Below are positions 1 to 10,572 of a stretch of 64,000 nt of DNA, piece by piece. The DNA lies in contig JAGYVD010000010.1 of NCBI GenBank assembly GCA_021209875.1, positions 868,001 through 932,000 of the forward strand, read 5' to 3'. The DNA comes from Rosellinia necatrix (lineage: Eukaryota > Ascomycota > Sordariomycetes > Xylariales > Xylariaceae). Every line of letters begins with the position of its first letter. Position 1 is the stretch's first letter. The translations under genes were made by a program, and so were the position numbers. The notes beneath the pieces were generated by a model that had not been told where the DNA came from, did no database searches, and worked only from the letters and a program-made list of their open reading frames with translations.

Positions 1-448
1 AGTAGTGTCGCGGGGCTAGATCGCACGGCGTGACTCTTATCACGTCAGCCGGGCTGATTTCCAAGAGATAATAGATGTTCACGCTTGCCACGTTTCCAGG
101 TATATAGAGGGAATGAGGGAATGAATGAAAAGAAGAGCGCAAAGTTCGCATGGGTTGGTGGAAGATATCAATCGGGGCCGTTAAGGGATATATGATTTAA
201 GGGTTGCTGCTTTTTAATCATTCCATGATATAGACAGATCCAAGAGAATCTTTGGGGATATCAACTACGGTCGTGGGTCTAGGGATCCATGGTTTATTGT
301 GACCCCGGTCACTTCTTGAAGTTGGGTATGATATCACGCTTGTCGCTTGTTGGCATAAGCAGGGTTCGAGGTCACGTCACTTGGCAATCTTGGCTAGTTT
401 AGCCTGATTCTCCAGGTAGACACAGAGAATATACACCTCCTGTAGTTA

Positions 449-493
449 CGTATATATATATATATATATATATACATATATACATATATATGT
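449..493. repeat. (TA)n microsatellite
   Basis: An almost pure TA run with a few TACA interruptions, in spacer DNA. No gene overlaps it. Confidence 0.9.
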
Positions 494-1321
494 ATGTAGA
501 AGCGTCGACGGAATACGGGCAACACGGCAGAAGATAGGCGGGCCCGTGCTAAGATGCAACTACGTTTACCTCGAGAGTCACAAATTCAATGCCATTTATT
601 ACGTAACTAACTATTCTATTATTGATGAATATAGTTCATACTACGGAGTAAGTACTTAACCCCTGAAAAGGTCTCGCCCTGTGGTATGTATGTATAACTA
701 CTTGTATGATCCACTGATTTTACCTTCCCCACATTTATGCACCCCAAAGAAGCTCTTATTTTTAGATTATGCCGCCTGCCCTGCACGTCGCATTGTCATC
801 CATTACCTTAAGTACCTACTCGACTTGTAGTGAGTTATTCTTTGAGAGACAAGTGCGGGTACCCAGCCTGTATCACCATTTTCACTCTCTCATCCTCTGA
901 GAATTATTATTAGTTTTAATAATGGGAATCCTTCCAGCATCTAATATGACAGGAATGAAATATAAGATAATGCCCGACGAACGACATTGATAAACTCGCT
1001 TAGAAAACCATTGACTACGACTTATATGTAACTCTTGATATATCCTTTTACCGGTGCATCTATATTCTATTGAATGCATATCGAGGCAACCATGCAGGAG
1101 GTCCCAAGTATTAGCATTCCAAGGATGTTCGTCATTCACATGCTTCCACCTATTACATTATTACATAGGTAGGTATTCCCCACTCCGGAAGACGGAACCG
1201 TCAAACATCGCAATCAAGCCTAGGGGAGTCTCGACATGCTAGCTTCACCCTACCTCTTTTACCCCTAAGACATGCAATGCACACCATAACTCCGTCTACC
1301 AATATCGTCCCTTTCCATCCC

Positions 1322-1412
1322 ATGCTAGCTACTAGCTACTAGCTGCTAGCTGCTGGCTGCTGGCTCTGAGCAAACGAACAAACCAGCAAACCGGCAAACC
1401 AGCAAACAACCA
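1322..1412. repeat. Degenerate 7-8-mer tandem blocks
   Basis: Two adjoining short tandem arrays. The first is built on GCTACTA/GCTGCTG units (1322-1366), the second on CAAACCAG-like units (about 1376-1412). They lie roughly 200 nt upstream of the start codon at 1616, so they may fall in its promoter or 5' leader. Confidence 0.7.
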
Positions 1413-1615
1413 ATCAATTAAACCCTCTCCCTCGCTCTCCTGAGCTAACCTCAGTCGAGAACCGTGCCTACGGCCATTTCATCATGCCTACCTCTTCAAC
1501 CCTCAACTTTGCTTCTCGACATCGGTAGATAACCCGACCTTTCCGGCCCCAGTCAACCCTTGGTACCAGTTGTTGTAGGGGCGAGCTGCTTCATAGCACC
1601 ATCGCCCCAACCACC

Positions 1616-4600
1616 ATGGCAGACTATAATGCTGGCTCCTTTTCGCGCCCCGACGCCCCGACGACGCGGCCCCCCGTTAGAAGCTCCATCCCACGTTCCT
1701 CTAGCGGCTATGGCCACTATGATGCCGCCGAGCCGAGCTCGATAGCCAGTCTTCCCCACGATACATCGATAGATAGCGCCGTGTTCGGTCGATCATCGCC
1801 TCACAACCCGCAAGAGCCGAGTTCCGTTCTGCGATCCGCCGAGCACGGAGACCAGGCCGCGAGCCACGATGCACACCGCAGACGCCGGTCCCACAAACCC
1901 CGACCGAGTGGTGGATTTCTTTTGTCGAACAGTATCCTCGATGAGGCCCCTGAGCCGGATCGCAAGCATCGGGGCGACGATCGGAGGCGATCCCGTATCC
2001 CCGTCGATAGCCGCAAAGGGAAAAGCCCCCTTAGATCTTCCGAAGATACAAGCTCCTCAACGCTTGCGGACCGGTATGCTGGCCCAGGCAGGCAAGACAG
2101 AAACAGGACGCATTCGCCGCGAATGTCTACTAGCGCAGCCGATCTCCGCGACGATAGACCACAAAGCCAAATGGCCAGTAGGCGGAGGTCTATGCTCCCG
2201 TCATTGCGACCCAGCTCGGCTCCGTTAGACGCCGACTCCACCCGGATCGTATCGATGGCGCTTGAGTTGAGCGACTCTAGGCGACAAGCTTCGAGAAGAA
2301 ATATTTCAAGTCCCATACCGCCTCGTCTGGCTCAACTCCCCGATACCACCCCTGGGCGTAGTCTTAAGCAGCATCTCCAGCAACAAAGGCGGAGTTCACG
2401 TAATATTTCTCCCCGGGCAGATAGAAATCTGTCTCCGAGGGTTGTATCGGCACCCAGGATTGGAAGCCCGTTACCGCCCGGCTTTGATAATGATGGCGGC
2501 TACCAGTACCATTTTTCATCTTCGACACTTAATCGAGCTCAGCGAGCGAAGGAGTATATAGAGCTCATGGCTCAATATAGAAGGCTTCTCTCCTTCCTAC
2601 CTCCGCTAAAACAGGAGGCACGTTCGCGGCCGTCCACCTCAGACCTCATAGCATCTCCTAGCTCAACAGGTACACCCGCGAATGATTTGTCTAGCGCGCA
2701 GACTCGACCGTTGGGGCGTGCCTACAACCCACTCCAATATATCCGCAATCGGAAGATCCGAACCCGCGAGCGGAAAGTCATAGACGGGGAAGCGGAAGGG
2801 TTTGGGGAAGTACCTATGGTCACGGGCTGGATTGATAATGTAGTCGCTTCCAGCGCAACACACGGCACATCTGAATCCCCAAAGCTGCCACCATTTCCTA
2901 CAGCAGATGAGTGTAAAGCACAGCAACTCCCAGCCTCAAATCTTCCTAGGCCAGTATCAACATTAAATAAGCCCAAAAGACCCAGGTTCGACTGGAGTAT
3001 CGAGCCCGCGGATATGCTCGCGGACGTTTACTGGCTGGAACAAGACAATAACAGATATCTGATCGAAGACCGACATTATGCTAAGATATACACGCCCAGG
3101 GCGGAGGTCTCTCAACTGACAACTCAGGTGGCTGAGAATAGTAGGCCCACGCTCGCTACACCGGCGCTTAAAGAGACCCCCGACGTTGATGACCATGGCA
3201 CACCAGGCCAGGACGTGGCCCACGCTACAAAAGCTGACGCGGAGGCGATGTTGACGGGCACAGGAGACCGTGCCCGTCGAAAACTTCGAGACCTCCGAGG
3301 GATGCACCATAAGCATAGTAATTCCGTTTATTCTCACCGCGAATTTCTCGGGTTTAGACGAGGTTCGTCATCGGACTCATCGGACAACGAAAGCGATCGC
3401 CGCAGAAGGGGTCGTAATGGTACCATCAGTGCCAGTGGCAAAGATTTACTTGAGAAGCAGATGATCGAAATGCTTGCAAGAGAATCTCGAGACGAACAAA
3501 GCCAGCTCGCCGCGCGAGCTGACGCTACTTACCTTAAACCGTTGCCAGCGGGGATAGTTACGCCTGACCATACATCTCGAATCAATCACCGAGAATACGG
3601 TCGCAAGGATTCACATACAGAAGCTACGGAGCATTGGGAAAAGTTTCTACCAGACAAACTAAACCAAACCCCGCCCATTCATTCCGGACGTGCGAGTTTG
3701 GACGTACCTAACCGCCCTTATAGATCTTCCCTGGACGTCGATTCCCCTCGGCCGGTCCCATCCGATATAGCGCTAAAGGGGCATCAAAATGGTTATGTAC
3801 CAGCGATCGGAATGAATCTTTCACCAAGTGCCAGTCGCCCCAGTTCGCCAGCTCGAAATCCTTTTTCAAAGGTGAAGAGTATATTTCGGGATCGCAGTCG
3901 TGATCGAGATGACCGTGAAAACGATGACAAAAGCTTCAGTCCCATTGACCCGCCAGGGTCAATTAGCATATCTGCAGTCACTGAAGATACAATCCAACCT
4001 CTTGATCGTCTAGATTCTACCAGTTCCACACGGGAATTCATCTCAAGGTCAACACAAGAAAGTCACAAATCCCATCGAAGCATGGGGAGCCTAAGTCTCA
4101 GACCCGACGAACAAGTTGGGCTTAGGACTATATTCAAGGGAAGCACAAAGCTCGATGACATGATACGCGGTGGTGTGTCCAAGGTGACAGATTTCATATG
4201 GAAGAAAGATTCCGATTCTGACTCGTCTGATGGCGATTTCGATACCGACGTCCGAAGAGGCCGGCCTGCGGGGTCAGCCTTATTGTCGCCGATCAGTCCA
4301 GCCCGCCACCATGAAAATCGGCAGCAGGCCAAGAATTATATGGACATTATGCCAAGTTTTAAATCAGCCACGGCATCTGCAGAGAACCCAGTCTCCCACG
4401 AAGTCGACATTTCCTCCATGCCGGTATTGTCCAGGCCCAGCAGATCGCCCCGCTTCGATCAGCTGAAACCACCACGAATAGATATTCGTAAAGCGTCACC
4501 CGAACTATCCGACCTGGAAGAGAGCAATACTCGAAGCTTCGTCGACTCGGATACGGCAGAGTTTGATTTCCACTCCCACGGCCCCAATTACCCCATAAAT

Positions 4601-5380
4601 AGGCCAAGGCAAACGTCAAAAGAGCTGCAAGGCATCATCTCTACTACTCAAAACACAGGGTCTTCAATGCCCGGAGCGAGTGACAGTGCACACATATCCG
4701 AATATCGAAACTGGGTCATTCCCGATCGCGCTTCCCCGTCTCCGCATGCACTCGTTTCTAGACGTGAGGCGGCGCGTCTTCGAACATTAATCCTCTGTTC
4801 CGGCATCAAGGCCATGGAGATTTCGCGTCGCGCGAATGAGCCCAACCCTCTTTGCGGGTTAGATAGCACGGTGGTGGGCCTACCATGGACGGAGATCCGC
4901 CGTTTTGTGCCAGGCGAAGATCACAATCTGTGTGTACCACAAACCGAGCTTTTCCCAACAACGGCCCGTATTTTATCTCACAGTGTTGACGACTCCCTTG
5001 AAACGTTGGACAAATCCGTATTTCATTTTTCGACAGAAACAGCACCGGCTCTACAGCAACGAATCGATACAATCCATAACCGCGTTGCCGTAGAGTTTAT
5101 GGAGATGACCCACCATGCCACCGACGAAGCTGACGCCGTCAGTCGTGATATCGTGGATTATCAGCGCCTCAAAGTCAAAAGCGTCGTCGATACGATGGAT
5201 AAGATGCTTAGGCGGCGGCGTCGTCATTTCCGATGGGTGCGAAGGGCCGGCTGGTTGGCTGTTGAATGGGTTCTCGTGGGTTTTATGTGGTATGTCTGGT
5301 TCGTCGTCATGCTTACACGGATCGTAATGGGTGCAGGTCGGGGTGCCGTTTCTGTTGTTCGATGGCTGCTTTGGCTTTGA
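1616..5380 (+). CDS. Large disordered protein with C-terminal membrane segment
   Basis: I do not recognise this family. The single uninterrupted ORF encodes 1254 residues. The start ATG sits in a strong Kozak-like context (CCACCATGG). Most of the chain is Ser/Arg/Pro-rich and probably disordered, with many RxxS and SP sites. Two stretches look folded: about 310-335, containing RAKEYIELMAQYRRLLSFLP, and a Trp/Tyr-rich segment near 455-500 containing YWLEQDNNRYLIEDRHYAKI. Residues around 1040-1180 (from RREAARLRTLILCSG onward) look helical. The C-terminus has an Arg cluster, then one strongly hydrophobic Trp/Val/Met-rich segment (about 1212-1235) and a short amphipathic tail. This suggests an integral membrane protein anchored by its C-terminus with a long cytosolic N-terminal region. 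Coding looks secure from length alone. Function is unknown; a membrane scaffold is only a guess. Confidence 0.85.
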   Translation: MADYNAGSFSRPDAPTTRPPVRSSIPRSSSGYGHYDAAEPSSIASLPHDTSIDSAVFGRSSPHNPQEPSSVLRSAEHGDQAASHDAHRRRRSHKPRPSGGFLLSNSILDEAPEPDRKHRGDDRRRSRIPVDSRKGKSPLRSSEDTSSSTLADRYAGPGRQDRNRTHSPRMSTSAADLRDDRPQSQMASRRRSMLPSLRPSSAPLDADSTRIVSMALELSDSRRQASRRNISSPIPPRLAQLPDTTPGRSLKQHLQQQRRSSRNISPRADRNLSPRVVSAPRIGSPLPPGFDNDGGYQYHFSSSTLNRAQRAKEYIELMAQYRRLLSFLPPLKQEARSRPSTSDLIASPSSTGTPANDLSSAQTRPLGRAYNPLQYIRNRKIRTRERKVIDGEAEGFGEVPMVTGWIDNVVASSATHGTSESPKLPPFPTADECKAQQLPASNLPRPVSTLNKPKRPRFDWSIEPADMLADVYWLEQDNNRYLIEDRHYAKIYTPRAEVSQLTTQVAENSRPTLATPALKETPDVDDHGTPGQDVAHATKADAEAMLTGTGDRARRKLRDLRGMHHKHSNSVYSHREFLGFRRGSSSDSSDNESDRRRRGRNGTISASGKDLLEKQMIEMLARESRDEQSQLAARADATYLKPLPAGIVTPDHTSRINHREYGRKDSHTEATEHWEKFLPDKLNQTPPIHSGRASLDVPNRPYRSSLDVDSPRPVPSDIALKGHQNGYVPAIGMNLSPSASRPSSPARNPFSKVKSIFRDRSRDRDDRENDDKSFSPIDPPGSISISAVTEDTIQPLDRLDSTSSTREFISRSTQESHKSHRSMGSLSLRPDEQVGLRTIFKGSTKLDDMIRGGVSKVTDFIWKKDSDSDSSDGDFDTDVRRGRPAGSALLSPISPARHHENRQQAKNYMDIMPSFKSATASAENPVSHEVDISSMPVLSRPSRSPRFDQLKPPRIDIRKASPELSDLEESNTRSFVDSDTAEFDFHSHGPNYPINRPRQTSKELQGIISTTQNTGSSMPGASDSAHISEYRNWVIPDRASPSPHALVSRREAARLRTLILCSGIKAMEISRRANEPNPLCGLDSTVVGLPWTEIRRFVPGEDHNLCVPQTELFPTTARILSHSVDDSLETLDKSVFHFSTETAPALQQRIDTIHNRVAVEFMEMTHHATDEADAVSRDIVDYQRLKVKSVVDTMDKMLRRRRRHFRWVRRAGWLAVEWVLVGFMWYVWFVVMLTRIVMGAGRGAVSVVRWLLWL

Positions 5381-6379
5381 TCAAAAAAAAATCCTCTCAG
5401 GCTGAAAATTAGGTAGAAAACTTGGTTTTCTTCCAATTCGGCGGCATAAACTGCCCTCCCCCTCCCGATATTTCGTATTAAATTATGATTTGGGTATCCA
5501 TAAGCGCTGCATTTTTTTTATTTTTTTATTTATTTTTTTTTACCGGCGACTACGTCGCCTTTCCGATACCCTGCGCTATTCCCTTGCTACAATTTATAAT
5601 TTTCAGACAAACTAGGTCCTCCTAATTGAACAAATTTCTTTTCTGGATCATGTCTATCTTTCCTCTTAATTCCCCGATCGTGCTATAAAAACCATATCGC
5701 CATTGGGAGCGAGCCATTAGTAATTTGAGGCGATATCGAGTTTGGCTTGATTGAACACTATACATATGTAAGCCGTTTACCTTTCTTCTTGGTGGATACC
5801 ACTACGGACGATACTGATTCTTAAATAGACAACTTCTCAAATGATTCCAGTGAGCCCTCCAATGATTGAACTAGCTTTAGGGCATAGCTATCAGGAAGCC
5901 CAAACCCTCACAGACTGGTGCGATGGAAAATTAAATAACATAGATGAGAGGACGGTTGTGTTATAGGGTTTTCTCATGCAGAAACCAGCCAACGCATAGA
6001 ACTCTAAGCCGCCCTATTACCAAGGGAATATGCCCAGCCAACATTTTGTTGAGGCCCGCGACTTTAACGTAAGCAATACCCTTTTATTTTAACACCGCCA
6101 CTAGGACTATTTCAACCCGTCATCGCAAAATTTAGTGCGTTGCCCATATGGGATTCAACCTGAGTGCTCTACCAACTGTCCCCCATCTCTTGGGCAATTC
6201 AGGTATCCTGGGCCCAGAACCCAGATGCCCCCTTCTTCATCTTAATCACCTACGTACGAACAACATTTCGCGGTTCGGTATCAACGCCCGCTCGGTACCC
6301 AACACCCATCATGCCTCACACTTAACACGTTGCATATCGACAACACGGATACGATACATATGCCGGCATCTACGTCACT
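5381..6379. other. Spacer between the 1254-aa and 493-aa genes
   Basis: AT-rich spacer. It contains a T-rich block at 5508-5542, probably close to the 3' end of the upstream transcript, and a tRNA relic (6140-6197). No supportable coding region. Confidence 0.6.
6140..6197 (-). pseudogene. tRNA relic lacking the anticodon arm
   Basis: The minus strand carries AGTTGGTAGAGC, a typical tRNA D-arm/A-box. Five nucleotides later comes GGTTGAATCC, a B-box/T-loop missing one C of the consensus GGTTCGANTCC. A normal tRNA has about 30 nt between these boxes, including the anticodon stem-loop, so that part is gone. Flanking 7-mers TTGCCCA and TGGGCAA could pair as an acceptor stem, though the 5' spacing is abnormal. 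No amino-acid identity can be given. It cannot work as a tRNA; whether it is still transcribed is unknown. Confidence 0.45.
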
Positions 6380-7861
6380 ATGGAGGGAGAAGAACGAGCG
6401 GAGGGATCATCCAACCCTTCCTCAGAAGGCTGTTCACCCAACAACAGCAAGAATCACGGTGAAGTCCACAGTCCCAATCGTATGCATATGCCACCGTCTA
6501 TGTGGAATTACATGATAAATTTCTACTTCAGACATATGTATGAAATTGATCGACTTGAATACAAGAGAACCTTCAAAAACAACAATACTGATGACGCTAC
6601 CCCTGATTATTCCATCCGCAAATGCCCACTGAACGACATTATCAAAGTGTACCCATATATGTATACCACGCCTCTATTCTGGACTCATCGCCACGAGAAG
6701 GTACTACATGTGGTATGGCAGCCGTTCCAATCAACTTCATCCCCGCCATCTCCTCATCCATCATCTACACTGTACTACGGACGCCCAAGCAAGCGACGGA
6801 AATGGCAGCGGCTCAGACAAGACCTTCTACAAGCTTTAGAAGCAAAGTTCAAGACACACGCTGAGTGGAGGATTTGGTGGGAGAACCCGCGTCGGTTGTA
6901 TCCCGGTTCTTCTGGGCCGCCGTTTTTACTAGCGTCATGGCGACCGCTATTACCCTCGCTGCCCTTTTCGTTTGAGCTGATCAGCGAAAGCAATTTTATG
7001 ATCAAGGACTGCATTCGCTTTCTACGGCAGAGATTTCCTATGGCTCCAGCCACGAGACAGGAAGACGCCGTGAAGGTGTTGCTCAGCGCCGTAGACGACT
7101 GGGACACGCTCGGGGTCTTTGCCAACCTCCCGCCCTTTCGGCACTTCCTTCGCGTAATGCCGATAGATTTGGAGATCAGAATCGGTCGACTTCGGTTCGA
7201 TTTCCTCTACCGTGTCCCTATATATTATCTCGACACCAAAAAAGGCAGCCTCGCTACGCACAAATTTCGTAATTGGAAATCCAAACTGGGGACCTGCTGG
7301 CGAATGGTACATCTCGACTCGACCCGTCTCATTAAGGCAATGAACCACTATAAACGGTACAAGAAAAATTTCCACATATACGGTACTTGTAAGGGGATGA
7401 CAAAGTACGAGTACACAGACCGCTATGAATATGAATATGGCGATGGCGAATGGAGTCATCCGCATTTCATACCCGGTGTCTTCATCGCCCTTTCCCAGCG
7501 GTATGAATGCAAGCTGTGGGAATTTCAAGCCCCGGTATGGCAGATTCTACTCACTGATGGCCCGAATGACGAGCTTTATGCTCATCTATATACCACCACT
7601 GTCCCCGGCTTCCTTATCCACAGTTTCGATACGCCTGGGGAGTTACGCATTCCTATACCCCCCTCCAGCACTGGAGAGAGTAGCAGTGACGGACACGACA
7701 TCAAGGACGAACAGCAAAATAAATACGAGCATATGGACGCGCCTTCTGATTTCGTAATTTACCACACCAGAATAGCATACGATCCTCAGCCCTCCTTCCG
7801 AGAACGCCTCCGCGAGTCCATCGCGTTCTCTCGCGCTGCCGTGTCTTGCGGTAGTCCATAA
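6380..7861 (+). CDS. Hypothetical protein, 493 aa, Trp/Tyr-rich
   Basis: Not recognised. One uninterrupted ORF of 493 residues starts at the ATG in GTCACTATGGAGG. No signal peptide or clear membrane segment is visible. The N-terminal 45 residues are polar and rich in Ser/Asn/His. From about residue 45 the chain is dense in aromatic and basic residues (MWNYMINFYFRHMYEIDRLE, then several W/Y/R/F clusters up to about 400), which suggests a folded globular core. A hydrophilic Ser/Asp/Glu-rich linker (about 425-455) precedes a short helical C-terminus. I see no catalytic motif. The continuous frame and normal composition favour a real gene, perhaps restricted to a narrow lineage. It stands alone between two long spacers. 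An unspliced 5' exon cannot be excluded. Confidence 0.65.
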   Translation: MEGEERAEGSSNPSSEGCSPNNSKNHGEVHSPNRMHMPPSMWNYMINFYFRHMYEIDRLEYKRTFKNNNTDDATPDYSIRKCPLNDIIKVYPYMYTTPLFWTHRHEKVLHVVWQPFQSTSSPPSPHPSSTLYYGRPSKRRKWQRLRQDLLQALEAKFKTHAEWRIWWENPRRLYPGSSGPPFLLASWRPLLPSLPFSFELISESNFMIKDCIRFLRQRFPMAPATRQEDAVKVLLSAVDDWDTLGVFANLPPFRHFLRVMPIDLEIRIGRLRFDFLYRVPIYYLDTKKGSLATHKFRNWKSKLGTCWRMVHLDSTRLIKAMNHYKRYKKNFHIYGTCKGMTKYEYTDRYEYEYGDGEWSHPHFIPGVFIALSQRYECKLWEFQAPVWQILLTDGPNDELYAHLYTTTVPGFLIHSFDTPGELRIPIPPSSTGESSSDGHDIKDEQQNKYEHMDAPSDFVIYHTRIAYDPQPSFRERLRESIAFSRAAVSCGSP

Positions 7862-8818
7862 CATGGACAAGGACATGCACCTAACTGGACGGACGAAAGG
7901 GGGATGGAATATCAATAGTCTCGCTAACGCCGGCAATTGAGAGATATCACGCTATCATTTAAGCTTACATACGGGACAGTGCATATGGTAACGTTTGATT
8001 CAAGATGAGACCGCAGGTATTGATGGCTCTTGGCTACAACATCTCTCTGGGGCTATTGTTTGGGGTGGTGACAATACTACAAAGGGGCAAAACGGAGTGT
8101 TGACAAATACAAGATAAATTGTGGCTCACTATATACAAGCCGCCATTTACAATGATGATGATGTGCTTGTCGCTATATATTTGATGATCTTATTCGTCTT
8201 TCGTTCTAGCTCCGCCTGGTGCCAATACCGTTCCGCCCCCAGTTCCAAACCGCCTATGCTATTTTAGACTCTCATACATAAGCTCACCAGATTGAGATGG
8301 TAAAAAATTGTCCCGTGTTATTGTTTTATTGGGGGTCAAATCAAACACCTTTTGTTATTGTGACCCGGTTGAGACTATCTTATACGCATCGACTTGAGAT
8401 GACGAAATGATCACTCATTTGCTGTTAATCCAGACTGTAGATGAATACTGTCATTTTTGCACGGAAAATGCAACAAATAATAATAAACATCATCTCACCG
8501 CTTCAGCCACCCCCATGTCACTAGTCCGGGTGTCGCACTGCCTTCAAGGACCAGAAAGCTTGAATATATTGCTGGGGGCTGACTGAATTACTACCGTTGA
8601 TCCATTAGTTATGAGTAAGTCCCCGGTAGGTACGTGTCTCGGCCGAGCGGGTAATACAAAACGCGTAATTAAAGCGTGTTAGTTGGCGCGGTCTGAACAT
8701 ATTCGTAATATATCTCTTTCCTAGTGACTTCAGCTGTTGTTGTTGATATGGCGCCTCGCGTCTAGTGATGGAACTCATGGAAACATATGTCTCTGCTCAG
8801 TATCTCTATCGCCGCGGC
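7862..8818. other. Spacer, no gene seen
   Basis: AT-rich spacer with no ORF worth calling. The final part leads into a TATA box at 8819. Confidence 0.6.
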
Positions 8819-8825
8819 TATAAAG
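8819..8825 (+). promoter_or_regulatory. TATA box (TATAAAG)
   Basis: A well-formed TATAAAG on the plus strand. Transcription would start near 8850, giving the Gly-rich ORF at 9118 a leader of roughly 270 nt. An upstream ATG at 8868 opens a 20-codon uORF (MDRQLATG...). The pairing of this box with that ORF is inferred from distance only. Confidence 0.4.
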
Positions 8826-9117
8826 GGGGGGTAAGCCGACTTCACTCTTTCATTCGGAGCTCGACCATGGACAGACAGCTAGCAACCGGCATAACAGTTC
8901 AAACACCGAGATCGCTTACGAAACTTTGAGCTACAGGCTCTTCGGTCACTATCCTCCTGGTTTCTCTATTAAACCATTGCCCCTGAAATCTCTATATCAA
9001 GCACCTCCCCCCCCGCGAGAATTTCCCACAACAAAACGCACTATCAACCCACTTCTTCGGAATCAATATCAAGCCCCCCAGTCAGAAAACCGCACAGAAA
9101 ACCGCACCTCAGATAAG

Positions 9118-9372
9118 ATGTACGCACCACAGGGAAACGCCTACAGCAACAGCGGAAGCTCCTCTGGCGGCAAGAAGGGCAGCGGCGGGAATAAAGGGGG
9201 CAGCAGTGGGGGCAGCGGTGGCAGCGGCGGCAAAGGGAACGGCGGTAGCGGCGGCAGCGGCTCCGGCAAGGGCGGTTCCGGCTCCCGTGGCGGCGGTAAA
9301 CGCGGCGGCGGCGGCTCGTCCGGCAGGGACTCGTGGGAGGACGCCGCGCTCGAACGCGAGATGAAGCCATGA
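9118..9372 (+). CDS. Small Gly/Ser-rich protein, 84 aa
   Basis: The ORF reads in frame upstream from a TTG at 8926, but the first in-frame ATG is at 9118, which I take as the start. The 84-residue product opens with MYAPQGNAYSNSG. It continues as GGS, GGK and GKG repeats with scattered Lys/Arg (residues 16-70) and ends in a charged tail, DSWEDAALEREMKP. It has no signal peptide. The underlying DNA is a GGC-rich minisatellite, so the ORF could be accidental. In its favour are the non-repetitive ends, the upstream TATA box and the clean stop. A nucleic-acid-binding or stress-related role is possible for basic Gly-rich proteins but is not shown here. Confidence 0.45.
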   Translation: MYAPQGNAYSNSGSSSGGKKGSGGNKGGSSGGSGGSGGKGNGGSGGSGSGKGGSGSRGGGKRGGGGSSGRDSWEDAALEREMKP

Positions 9373-10572
9373 ACCAAGGTCGCGGAACCCACACGCTGCC
9401 ACTCGCGCGCAGGGAGGGGGAGGGAGGGGAGAGAGGAAGATCTCACCGCAATCTGCGCTCCACGTCGGAGGCGGGGCCGCAGATCAAATCATGGCTGTGT
9501 TCGCGGGTTTTGGCAGCTCGGCGCTTATGATGGGTATTATGATTCAGGGGGGTTTAAAGCCATTGCTGGTGGATGTTTAGGGCGAATATGGATGGATAGA
9601 CGTATGGTAGGCAGTGTTAAGTTCCTTGGTCTGCAACCCAATATGTCGGGGGCATTCATTAAACTATTGATCCACTTAGTTTAGAACGGAGGTTAATTAG
9701 ATACACCTTCCTTTCCTTCCTAAATCCAAACCTATTCTCTATTCCCTCACAGCGAAGTCAGTGTGATCACCCAATCCGGGTTCAACACGAGTATTAAAGA
9801 TAGGGGTACACCGTTTATAAATTATGTGGAGTTGATGGCGAAATCACCAAACCCCGGCCGAAACCCTCAAAAGAGTTACATGATGGGAACCGAATATCTT
9901 AAATGGGTAGAAAGGGGGGGCGAGTGAGGGGTATTGCATCCTCAACCCTAATAAGAAGAGCATACATATCTGATCTGAGAAGAATGTTTGCGTTAGGAGG
10001 GTTAAGTGACATTTTTACTAGGTAGGATAACGTCATCCAATTATGATGAGCGGTTCAATGAGTATGTGAGTTATTAAACGTAGGTTGCGTTGCATTCAGT
10101 GACCAAAGATAACTCACTCAAATGCGAATGGTTATATTCAACCCTAACCATCACTTCATCGCGACCCCTTCCAAATACACGTTTAAATTTGATTCCTGGC
10201 TCACTACCTTATAAAAAAGCATGTGTCGTGCTTCATCTGTTCACACGAGAACGTTACTGTCGGGAGATCACTGCACATCTTAACTCAAATGAATTGAATA
10301 TTTATAACTATAGCTACATGCCGTAGCACCTTTTCATTTTGAATGTCAAGGTACGTCATATTTTCACTGGGCTATGTTGAAATAACCCCTGAACATCCGG
10401 TTCGCAACAGGTTCCCGTCCCTGCCAACCCCGCGACCAAAACCGGGCTCCTCCCCTGGAGGTGAGCATATACGAGGCCGCCAGAGTGATACCTGAGTGAG
10501 GCTGAGTGTCCTTCGCCAGCTCAACCCACCCCCTATCCCCCCTCTCCACCCACTTCTCCAACATTTTGCTCC
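9373..10572. other. Spacer, no gene seen
   Basis: Mixed-composition spacer between the Gly-rich ORF and the 3' end of the O-methyltransferase gene. ORFs of 65-78 codons here show no recognisable features. Confidence 0.6.

Larger units (their letters stand above)
1..1615. other. 5' spacer before the 1254-aa gene
   Basis: No supportable gene. It holds an AT dinucleotide run (449-493), an AT-rich stretch around 590-760, and low-complexity tandem blocks at 1322-1412. The last few hundred bases are pyrimidine-rich and probably include the promoter and 5' UTR of the gene that starts at 1616. ORFs here are under 90 codons and resemble nothing I know. Confidence 0.6.
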
